Shown: one piece after another, positions 11,993 through 22,200 of the stretch
Numbering within the stretch: the stretch's first letter is position 1
Layout: the number at the start of each line of letters is the position of its first letter
Translations under genes and position numbers: made by a program
Assembly (NCBI GenBank): GCA_015143295.1
Contig: CM026571.1
Coordinates: 5,971,501 to 6,035,500 of the forward strand
Origin: Tetracentron sinense
Lineage: Eukaryota; Streptophyta; Magnoliopsida; Trochodendrales; Trochodendraceae
Reading direction: 5' to 3'
DNA length: 64,000 nucleotides
Notes under the pieces: model-generated
What the model was told of the DNA's origin: nothing
Seen by the model: only the letters and a program-made list of their open reading frames with translations
Database searches by the model: none

Positions 11993-12689
11993 AACAATGT
12001 TACTGCGGCTACCACTTTCAGTAACCATGCCAAAGCCTATTTCAACCAAAAGTATACCCATATCTGTGCTTCTTTCAGTCTTCTTTACATGGTGCGATCA
12101 TGGTCCAGTAAATGACCAGATTCTCTCATCCTCTACGCCTCTTAGTCAACACCTCATGTGACTACCATTATTCATCAATATTGCATTTGCACTCATCCAT
12201 CATCTGATTGATATCTCACCCTTCCACCACACATTGAGCATTTGAATTTTATCACTTGCATCTCTTCTTTCAGTATTGCTTCTTTGCATGCAGGCCCCTA
12301 CAAAGTTGTTTGAATAACAAACAAGGATACTACTGCAAGGAAAATTCGTCAGTAATGGTCATTGCACCTAACTACTAATCAATCAATGAAATACTGACAC
12401 ATCAAAATTTTGCACTGACACATTTTTTAAAGTGAAATTAAGCAATGGTCTTTGAAGCTAGGGCTACAAAAGGTAACAAGCTGCCGACAAAAAAAAATGT
12501 CACAACTTACAACTACTTTTTATTATTTATAATACTATATCTGACAATTTTTTTGATGAGCCAACTACTTGGAGGTCCTTTGTTGTCGCCAAGCTTCACT
12601 CCACATTTTTTGATGCTTCAACAATCAATCCATTGGTTTGTTGCGTAATTGTTGCTGTAAGGGATAAAATTCGTAAAAAAGAATAAAAA

Positions 12690-13830
12690 GAAGGGGTAAA
12701 ATAGAAATTTTTCATACTAACAAATTCTAACAATTTAGCCAACATAAGCCTACTTGGGCTATGTGCTGGCTCTCTTGAGTGTTGTCTGACAGGTGACCTC
12801 ATCATGACTACACAAGTCATGATGACTCCAAATGCCTATAAATAAGTAAGAATCACCAGAAAGAATAGAGGATGGTGTGGAAGGTAAGAGAGGAAATAAA
12901 GGGCAGAAGAAGAAGAGGAAGAAGGAGATCTGAGAAGCTTGAGTCATTCACACCCCTACCCTGAAGGGCTATGCAGGCGGCCACTCACCTGATTCTCTCA
13001 TTTTCTTTTGGTGTTATCCGGCTACTTGATGTTCTTTATGGCCTCACAGTCTATTATGGTCACCGGATTCTCTCAAATAGGCCATGAATAGTGCTGAATC
13101 CGTTGTTACGTTGTGCTGTGAATAGTGCCGAATCCGTTGTCACGTTGTGCTGTGAATAGTGCTGAGCTCGTTGTCCGTTGTGAGTTGCACAAGGTACCCG
13201 TTGTCTGATGCACAACGTATACGTTGTCTGTGCCTTATCCGAGCTACGTTGTCAGAGTTACGTTGTCAGAGCTACGCTGTTTGTGCCTTATCCGAGCTGC
13301 GTTGTCAGAGCTACGTTGTCTGTGCCTTATCCGAGCTACGTTGTCAGAGCTATGCTGTTTGTGCCTTATCCGAGCTACGTTGTCAGAGCTACGTTGTCTG
13401 TGCCTTGTCAGAGCTACGCTGTTTGTGCCTTATCCGAGCTGCGTTGTCAGAGCTACGTTGTCCGAGCTACGTTGTCTGTGCCTTATCCGAGCTACATTGT
13501 ATGTGCCTTATCCGAGCTATGTTGTCTGAGCCATATTCTTTGTGCCTCCTGAGTTACAATCTCCAGAGCATAACACCAGAGCTCGTCCTCAAGCGCATAT
13601 ACCTAGTGACCTCACGATAAGTATCTCTATACTATTATGTTCATATGTTCATGTGCTTGTGCCTTATACTGACTTTATCATCGGAGCTTATTTCAGGGTG
13701 CACACCCGCCCCCTCAGACTCATTTACAGGTGGAGTTTTGCTATTATTCCTCTACCAGCAAAGCAGCTACAGATGTGTGGCTTGTACGAGATTTTTCCCT
13801 TTCAGCTGCCAAGTTTAATTCATGCGTAGC
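12690..13830 (+). repeat. LTR-like segment with TATA box and minisatellite
   Basis: A TATA box (CCTATAAATAAG, about 12836) is followed by a purine-rich leader. A later stretch (TTTATCATCGGAGC ... GGTGCACACCCG, 13672-13712) resembles the 3' part of plant Gypsy-type LTRs. No TG...CA termini, primer-binding site or duplication could be fixed, so a solo LTR is only a guess. Confidence 0.35.
13215..13545 (+). repeat. Minisatellite, ~39 bp period (GAGCTACGTTGTCAGAGCTA)
   Basis: The phrases CCTTATCCGAGCTACGTTGT and CAGAGCTACG alternate at least eight times. A related shorter repeat (GAATAGTGCTGAATCCGTTG) runs at 13085-13160. Because unit lengths avoid stops, all three forward frames are open (101-153 codons) and would encode the repeat peptides SELRCQS or PSYVVRA. 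This is a repeat artefact, not a protein gene. Confidence 0.85.
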
Positions 13831-15270
13831 TTAAGCACAGTACTAAAGGGCCTGCTGATCCGAGGCTAGCTATCACAACTGGCTTGATTCTAGTATTGAT
13901 TTTTAATATGAGTATTAAATATGAACATGAGCTTCCATTGAGGTCGAACCTAAACCTGTGCTCGAAAATTTCTGTCCATACACTAATAAGGGATGTATGA
14001 ATTCTCGAGAAGATAGGAGCCATAGTGATTCCCTGAACCGCCCAGATCCCACAAGTGAATAGAAAATTGGATTTACATTGGATCTCACCGGTGGAAGAGA
14101 TTACTCGAGCTCTCTAAAATATGGCTTGATAGGGCTATTATAAGAATTACAAAATAAAATACCGACATTTATGTTTACTAGTAAAGCACGTATTAATTTT
14201 TTTTATTAGAAAATATATTAAAATAAAAGTAAAAAATAATATTATTATTAATTATAGTTTTATAACTTCAATAAGATACATAATTAGTAGTACATAATTA
14301 TAATAAAAATGTTAAATGAATGGTTATAAGTAGTTTACTTATGTTAAACTTTTAATTATATACTTTTCCTACAGTAATTATCTATATAATTTTTAAATTG
14401 ATAAATAATATCTTTAAATTTATTTTTTAATTAGAATAAATAGTGCTTTAGTAGAAATTAAAACTAGCAATGGAACTTGCTAATAATTCTTCTCATTGAT
14501 AGTATGAGGTGGTGGGAAAAATCTATAAGTAGTTAATTTTCTAGTAGTTTTTTTGAATGAAGTATGTTCAGGAATCTTTTCCATGTGGTTCTCTTGCATG
14601 TATTGATGATAATTATATCTAAACAAACTTGATCTTAACATTATAACATGGCATGCTGCTTTATACAGTTTCTAACTGATCTAGATCAATATGATAAGAG
14701 GGAACAACTTATGAAGAGAGGTCAATATGCAGTTTCCAATTGATCTGTGAGGGTTCATCTTTAAAACAAATGCCACGCCTCTCATATTCTGGCAACTGAA
14801 GGACCACAGGCAGATTGAGTCACCCTTTTCATGTGCAGGTCACTGTGTTTCTGTCAAGATCCGATGAGGAGACAACGTCCAACAAAAAACTTGCTAAGGA
14901 TTTGGTTGATGATAAATGGGTATTGGTTGTTAAAATATCAATATGTAGAGTTTTAATGTATAGTAAAGACTAAGGATTATAATTAGGTATGTAGAGTCTT
15001 AATGTATTGTAAGTACTAAAGATTATTATGAATGCGTCCCATTAAGATAACTAAATGGATAGACTTTAAGAAATTTACCTAAAACAAAACTTCTAATTAC
15101 ATACTCACGTAATAGATTAGACTTTAAAAAGTTCACCTAAAGCAAATTTGCTAACTATATACGTAATAGTGAGTTTCATGGGTCTTATATTTTTTTGGTT
15201 CAGTAAATTTGCTAACTATATGCATAATAGTGGGTTTCATGGGTCTTCTATTTTTTTGGAAAATACTTAA
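13831..15270. other. Intergenic, AT-rich, no gene seen
   Basis: Nothing coding is supported. 14140-14420 is very AT-rich. A diverged direct repeat lies near 15115-15250, where GCTAACTATATRCRTAATAG plus GTTTCATGGGTCTT occurs twice about 65 bp apart. Confidence 0.5.
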
Positions 15271-15274
15271 CGAA

Positions 15275-15500
15275 ATGACCGGTTCTCTCTCATTGGTTCA
15301 TGCCCCAATTTTAAATACTCATCAATTGTGATTAAGATTCACTCACCCCTTGGATTAAGCAATCCAACCTTAGTTTTTCAAAAAAAAAAAAGAAATCAAA
15401 ATCTTAACTTTAATTTATTTAAGCTTAACCAAGGTTAAAGGAGTATTAAGGGACACGGGGTAAGAGACGAAACCCTAGGGCTTGCTATCACTGCTCTATT
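15275..15500 (+). repeat. Dispersed repeat family G, copy 3
   Basis: It contains TTGGTTCATGCCCCAATTTT, GTGATTAAGATTCACTCACC and CTTGCTATCACTGCTCTATT, in the same order as the other copies. Confidence 0.55.
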
Positions 15501-16008
15501 TTTTATATACAAAATAAGGTGAAAGGTAAACACTGATTGATATATATATAAAATAAGGTGAAAGGTAAATTACAACTACATAAAGTTTGGTATACTCCTT
15601 ATACTTTTATTAGTAGAATGATGAGTACGCTTGTTACATAATTCCTAAAATACCCGCTTATTTTAGAGAGTTCGATTATCTCTTCAACCAGAGCTGAGAC
15701 TTTATAATTAAACTATTTTAATATTTATTATTATATTGCTATACTAATAGAGACCCCGTGCAATGCATGGGTAATAATATAAGAATATCTAAAATTAAAT
15801 AATATTATTTATTTATTTAAATATTAAGTAATATATTTTAAGAATATTTAATAAAATTTTATTTTAATAATATAATTTTATTTTTATTTGATAAACATTA
15901 TTATATTAATTAACTGATTTTATAATCAAAATTTATTATTATTTTAATAATATTTAATAGAAAACCATAAGTCTCTTAATACTAAACTTAAATTAATACA
16001 CCTAAGAA

Positions 16009-16275
16009 TTGGAGATAAGAGAGGACTCTACAATAGTGGAGATAAAGAGGACTCTAGGATGAGATAGTGGGTCCTAAACCTACTTGCAAGATTGGAGATA
16101 AGAGAGGACTCTACAATAGTGGAGATAGAGAGGACTCTAGGATGAGATAGTGGGTCTCAAACCTAAACATTGGGGATTAAAGAGAAAAGTCACGTGTCAT
16201 CTCTAAAATAGAACCTGAATAGTGAGGATTAAAGAGAAAAGTCACGTGTCATCTCTAAAATAGAACTTATAGGAT
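16009..16275. repeat. Two adjacent tandem duplications (83 bp x2, then ~52 bp x2)
   Basis: The 83 bp unit TTGGAGATAAGAGAGGACTC... occurs at 16009-16091 and 16092-16174 with few changes. The ~52 bp unit GGATTAAAGAGAAAAGTCAC... occurs at about 16172-16223 and 16224-16275. High identity suggests fairly recent local duplication. Confidence 0.85.
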
Positions 16276-16327
16276 TGAAGGGATGAGAGTTTGTAGAGCA
16301 AACAAAGAAAGTCTTATTTATTTATAG

Positions 16328-16760
16328 TATACTAGCGGGTGGCATGTGTGATGCACATGAGAGTGAGGGGAAGGAGTTAACCACAGTTAATAGGAGTTAA
16401 AAGGAACACGTGTTAACCTGCGGGTGCGATTGAACTCGCTAGTGGCACGTGCGGTGCACGTGAGCGCAAGGGGAAGGAGTTAATCACAGTTAATATGAGT
16501 TAAAAGGAACACTTGTTAACCAGCGGGTGCGATTGAACTCTCCCCGAATTCAATCGCGATTGACTGTGATTCTAAATAGATAGATGAGCAAGGGTTAGTT
16601 TGGGAATTAAAGTAAAACATTAAATCAAAGGCAAGGGGAAGTTGGGAATTAAAGTAAAATATTAAATCAATGTTTTGTTTTTATATAAGGATAGTTTGGG
16701 AATTTTAGAAAATTCATCTACGCAAGGCTCTCGCATTATAATAGCATTATAATAGTAAAG
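16328..16760 (+). repeat. Dispersed repeat R1, copy 2, internally duplicated
   Basis: It has the same start (CGGGTGGC...GATGCACATGAG), middle and end (TATAATAGTAAAG) as the copy at 261-518. The first ~110 bp is present twice (16334 onward and 16437 onward). There is no ORF. Confidence 0.6.
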
Positions 16761-17273
16761 AAGAAATAGTAGATGTTTAGGAGTTTAAATCACAGGCATA
16801 CTTTGGGGAGTTCCTATTTTATTTTGGAATATATATAACAATTACACTACGAGAGTCTCATGCACTGATTGAGGTTCCCTTAGCACCAAAATTTCCAGTT
16901 AAATCGAAGCTCTTGTTCATATTTAAACTCTATGTTTAGAGTTTAATTTTTATTAAGTACTTGAGCTCGAATCAAGTTCTCATAAGCCATACAATAAAAG
17001 GAGCTAACTGGATTTGAGTCGGCTCGTCTACGTAGAGTGAACTTGACCTACACGCGCAAGGAAATCGACATCAACCCGCAGACACGCATCCAACACACTC
17101 GCACTACACAAAAACACAAGCCCCCACACTTTCATCAAATTTAAATCAACACTCAGCAGCAACAGTGGAAGGATCAAACCCCACCACCCCCACCCCATGG
17201 GAAAAGTTAGGGTATACTCAAAGAGCAATGCTAAATTCGTTCCGATTGTCCATTCTCCCTTATGTTTTAGGAC

Positions 17274-17423
17274 TTTGCTACTGAGACCACAAATGATAGA
17301 GACCACACCGAGACCGCGCTTGTGATGCACGGATCTCAAAATTTCATTAAATCTGTTTTTGAAAATTTGAGATATGTGCATTACATGCATGGTCTCGGCC
17401 CTTTGCGGTCTCACTAGCATTTT
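17274..17423. mobile_element. Short foldback MITE (TTTGCTACTGAGACC ends)
   Basis: The left arm TTTGCTACTGAGACCACAAA pairs with the reverse of the right arm, ATGCTAGTGAGACCGCAAAG. The inner arms AGACC..GATGCACGGATCTCAAA and AGACC..AATGCACATATCTCAAA also pair. A relative lies at 17861-17978. Confidence 0.6.
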
Positions 17424-17462
17424 TCTATTTTTTATATAAGAAGACAAAAGGAAAATAGTTAG

Positions 17463-17808
17463 ACTCGTAATCAATCTTCTCTAGTTGTAACCAGTTTTTA
17501 GCGAAACTGGTTACACCCCTGTGGTCACCATGTGTCCCTTTTTACACCCCTTAACTATGCTTAAGATTCACCTGCTCTTAGAGTTCACCCACCTATCTTT
17601 GGTTTTATAAAAAAAAAAATTAACCCTAGGAGTTAGTAAATTTTAACCATGGTTAATGATTTTAAATTTTTTTTTAAAAAAAAACCAAGGATAGGTGGGT
17701 GAACCCTAAGGATGAGTGATTCTTAACTACAGTTAAAAGGTGTCAAAAGAGACAACCTTAGGGGCTTAACCGGTTTTGGCAAAACTGGTTACGACTGGAG
17801 AAGAATAT
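17463..17808. mobile_element. Foldback MITE family F (GACTCGTAATC... ends)
   Basis: A complete ~346 bp palindromic element. The left arm GACTCGTAATCAATCTTCTC, then AGTTGTAACCAG, pairs with the reverse of the right arm, GACTCATATTCTTCTCCAGT, then CGTAACCAG. Each arm also carries one copy of the TGTCCC...TTAACTATG...TTCACC core. The flanks AAAATAGTTA and AAAAAGTTA are similar enough to be a worn 9 bp duplication. Confidence 0.65.
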
Positions 17809-17811
17809 GAG

Positions 17812-18180
17812 TCAAAAAGTTAACGTACCCATGGTTCCCATTTTATAACGGAATGGCGTGCTCTAAGAGCATGAGATTTCAGGTGGGGCCTACCATGTGA
17901 AATGGGCCCCACCTATCCCATGCTCTTAGATCATGGTCTCGGTGGTCTCGACCCTAATGAGGTCTTAGTAGCAAAGTCCAATTTTAAATACTCACATACT
18001 GTGGTTAAGATACACTCAACCTAAGGTTAAGAAATCCCACCATGTTAAAAAAAAAAAAAACAAAATCTTAGTTTTAATTTAGTTAAGCTTAACTAGGGTT
18101 AAAGGGATGTTAAAAGGGACACAAGAACACGAGGTAAGATATGAAACGGGCCCACGGGTCTGCTAAGCACTGCTCAAGAC
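17812..18180 (+). repeat. Dispersed repeat family G, copy 4, interrupted at 17861-17978
   Basis: The left part (GTTAACGTACCC ... TTTATAACGGAATGGC) and the right part (CAATTTTAAATACTCAC ... GCTAAGCACTGCTC) are contiguous in copy 2. Here they are split by a ~118 bp GAGACC-type foldback (AGAGCATGAGATTT ... GTCTTAGTAGCAAAGTC). Confidence 0.6.
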
Positions 18181-19150
18181 AAAATAGTATAACACTTTTT
18201 TGTGGTCCTATTATTTTTATTTTTTCTTTTTGTTTAAAACTACGAACCAACGTTAGCAGCCCAAAAATATGTTTATGGTAGGGTTAGTTTAGAAATAACA
18301 TTACAAAGAAAATATTTCTAAGCTATTGGAAATAATTTTAGAGAATCTAGCGTAACTAGGTAGATTTGGATTTGTTTTATTTAAATTAGGTAAGATTCTA
18401 TTAAGATTAAAAAAAAAAAACAGAATTCTATTAAGATTTGATTTGATAGAATTTCTATTTTAAGATGGTGTAATATTTATATCTGCCAATGTTAAGGCAT
18501 ATTTTTGGGTTTCTCCGGTCGGCTCTTCAACGGAGCTGTTGTTCATAGCTATTCTATTAATTAAATAATTCTCGAAAAGAGAGGGAAGAATCCGAGGCCC
18601 ACCAAATGAGGTCAATCAACCCATCAGCAACTGTTGCATGATCCTTGCCTTAGAATTTGGTAAGAAGCAAAGCCATTAGCCATCTCAGTGTGCCCTAGTG
18701 ACCATTTCGTTGACTTCAAAATAAATGTCAACTTGCACATACCCATATGATAGTTGATACGTAATCTGGCGTGCAAATGGAATTTACACTCGAAAACACT
18801 GTAGCTGGACGTGAAGCATGCTCGTGCCTTCCATATACTCTATTCTAAAAAGGGCGATTCACCTAAAAGGTCATGCTTTGTATTTTTATTACTTAAAAAG
18901 GCATGCTTTTAACATATTTACCAAAAAAAGGCATACTTTGTATTTTTATTACCTAATAGGGTATGCTTTTGACATATTAACCCCTTAGCTACACATATAA
19001 AACCCAAACACGGATAAGGGTAAGGCTAATAATACTGGAGTACATACCCTATTTGGTAAAACTTTTTAAACCATATCCTTTTAGGTGATATTTTTTTTAT
19101 TTAGGGTGACTAATCAGTACTTACCTCTTCTAAAAACTTTCTTTCTTTAT
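18181..19150. promoter_or_regulatory. Upstream region of the FRO gene
   Basis: No ORF is supported. A diverged direct repeat (GGCATGCTTT / GTATTTTTATTACYTAA) occupies 18860-18985. CATGC cores occur at 18817-18821, 18872-18876 and 18902-18906, the first inside the palindrome GCATGC. CATGC is the core bound by the iron-deficiency regulator IDEF1 of grasses. Relevance here is speculative. Confidence 0.4.
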
Positions 19151-19156
19151 TGGTGT

Positions 19157-19166
19157 CTATATATAG
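19157..19166 (+). promoter_or_regulatory. TATA box of the FRO gene
   Basis: TCTATATATAGG lies about 50 bp upstream of the chosen ATG, which predicts transcription starting near 19190 and a very short leader. It is the only strong TATA match near the start. Confidence 0.6.
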
Positions 19167-19215
19167 GAGAATGAATCATACATTCCCTTCAACAAGAGCT
19201 TCCTTTTGAGAACAC

Positions 19216-22200
19216 ATGAGCTCTAGAGATCCAATAGGAAGAAGAGAGATGGATTCTGCAGTGAATGGATCTCCTCCTAATGAAGGAATAAAGACTGCTC
19301 GAGCAGCCATAAGGATTCTTCTCATTGTGGTCTTTCTAGGGTATATCATGATATGGATCATGATGCCCACTAATACATATAGGCAGATATGGTTGCCCGA
19401 TGTCCGAGCGAAGGCCAATTCGACGTATTTTGGCGTACAAGGTATTAATTCTTCATATTTTAGTGTTGGATTAATGCATCAAAAACCAATGATTTGTTTA
19501 TCTTTTTTGGCCCATAATCTAGGAGTACTGATTTCTTTTAAACATCTTTTGTATATTACAGGTCCAACAATTCTGGTGTACACATTTCCCATCCTATTCA
19601 TTGCTGCTTTGGGGTGTGTATATCTTCATTTGGGAAAGAAATCTGGTTACAGTATCACTAGAAGGTTTGTGGTAAAGGCTTGTTCTTGTCATTTTTCACT
19701 ATATATATATATATATATATATTCCTTCAACCATGGGATAGAAAGATTGATTGAATGAATGTTTTTAATGGTTTCTCATTAGTACCAACAGTGATAATCA
19801 TCACTTGGCGATGTGGAAACGACCGGTGCTTGTGAAAGGGCCTCTTGGGATTGTTTCTGGGATTGAGCTATCCTTCTTTATAATGTTTATAGCACTCTTG
19901 GTTTGGTCTTTCGCCACTTATATACATGTCAGCTTTGCGAATATCACTCCACAGTCAGCCGAAAAGAGTGGGGAGAAAGTGTAAGAACTTGGTTCTATGT
20001 TTTTACCCTTTTAATGTGTCATACAAAGAATCTAAGATTAGACCCTAATATGAGGAGTGGGGTGGTAATTCTGGCAGGTGGGAAGCAAAGTTGGATAGTG
20101 CAGCTCTAAGGCTAGGCCTTGTTGGGAACATATGTCTTGCCTTTCTATTCTTCCCTGTAACTCGAGGATCATCGGTGTTGCCGCTTGTCGGGCTCACCTC
20201 AGAGGCTAGCATCAAGTATCATATATGGCTTGGACATATCGTCATGACCCTTTTCACCACACATGGCCTATGTTACATCATTTTTTGGGCTTCAACCGAT
20301 CAGATCTCGGAGGTACATGACAGTAACTTTATGTTTATCATGATTTACAATTATCATGATCCCATAATTGCATTTGTTTGTGGTGAGAGGATGCTCAACT
20401 CTGTTGGTCTTTGGTGAAATATTTGAAAGAAAGTCAGGTGATAGATTGCAACCGCAGTCGATTTAAACCTTGCTAATATTAGGGAAATAAATGTAAAAAT
20501 GAGATACACTGTATCATAAGTGTATCTCATCACAATCACAATCACAATCATAATCTTGGAATTGTATCTTTACAAGATTGTGATTGTGATGATACAGTAC
20601 TGTATCTCATCTTACATTTATTTCCCTAACAGTTAACGGTCTAGAAAAAAAGTACACAAAAAAACTTACGAATAGGGTTATTCGATCATGGTGATGTCGT
20701 TGTTTGCAGAAGATAGCTGTTGTTTGTTGCTGTTGACGATAGTGTGGTGCCTTTTCTTTTAGAAAGAAAAGGAAAGGATGAGAAAGCGATGCTGTATTGG
20801 TTATAGTTTTCGTCATGGCTGTTTAAGCTTTTATCACGTTTTTTCTATAAGGATAGGAGTGTATTCTTTTGGCATGTAGTTCAGAGGAAATAGTATGTGG
20901 ATTGAACGGTTAGAATCGTCCGGGTTGAATTCTGGCCCATGAATATTCTTGTAGGGACCCAGACCCATTTAGTAGTGGTGGCCCCAAGTTCTTTTATGAG
21001 GCCACGTGTAAGGCGGAGGCTCTGAGTTGGGTATCTATCAAGAGAAAATACATTTACACCCCTGAGGTTTGACTTACACATATACTCTCCCAATTTTCAA
21101 AAATACATTAAGTATCCTTATCTTTTCAAATAATGGCAAACTCATAGAAATGCTGATACATGCTACTGTCATGTGATGAAGTATATAAATTTTTAAAAAT
21201 GTCCCTTTAATTTTTAGAAAACCCTATTCTTACCCCAAAACATTATTTATTTAATATTTAAAAATCCGGTTCTCACCCATGAGGTCACCACGTGTCCCTT
21301 TTGACACCCCTTAACCGTGGTTAAGATTCACCCACCCATCATTGGTTTTTTTTAAATATTAATTCTTTTTTGAAAATTAAAAAAAAAAATTAGAGTTTTT
21401 TTAATATTAAAAACAGATTTTTAATATCACCCTTTGAAGTCACCACGTGTCCCTTTAGACAACCTTAAACCGTGGTTAAGATTCACCCACCCATCCTTGT
21501 TTTTTTTAAATATTAATTCTTTTTTGAAAATTAAAAAAAATTAGAGTTTTTTTAATATTAAAAACAGTTTTTTAATACCACCCCCTGAGGTCGCCACGTG
21601 TCCCTTTTGACACCCCTTAACCGTGGTTAAGATTCACCCAACCATCCTTGACTTTTTTTTTAAATATTAATTCATTTTTGAAAATGAAAAAAAAAATAAA
21701 GTTTTTTAATATCACCACTTGAGGTCGTCACGTGTCCCTTTTGACACTCCTTAATCGTGGTTAAGATTCACCCACTTATCCTTGTTTTTTTTTACAAATT
21801 AATTTTTTTTGAAAATTAAAAAAATAGAGTTTTTTTAATATTAAAAACAGTTTTTTAATATCACCCTTGAGGTCACCACGTGTCCCTTTTGACACCCCTT
21901 AACCGTGGTTAAGATTCATCCACCCATCCTTGTTTTTTTTTTTTTAAATATTAATTTTTTTTTGAAAATTAAGGGATGAATCTTAACCACGGTTAAGGGA
22001 TGTCAAAAGGGACACGTGGCCACCTCAAGGGGTGATTAAGGGGTGTCAAAAGGGACACGGGGCACCTCAAGTGGTGATATTAAAAAACTGTTTTTAATAT
22101 TAAAAATACTCTAATTCTTTTTTTTTTTAATTTTCAAAAATAAATAATATTTTTTTTAAAAAGCCAAGGATCGGTGGGTGAGTCTTAACCACGGTTAAGG

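Noticed and set aside
13215..13545. CRISPR-like array
   Set aside because: The repeats abut or overlap without unique spacers and the genome is a plant. It is a minisatellite.
13159..13620. Cys-rich repeat protein of 101-153 codons
   Set aside because: The ORFs exist in all three frames because the DNA is a stop-free minisatellite. There is no family, no conserved frame and no splice context.
17028..17474. 148-codon minus-strand ORF
   Set aside because: It runs across a GAGACC-type foldback MITE and into family F, has mixed composition and matches no known protein.
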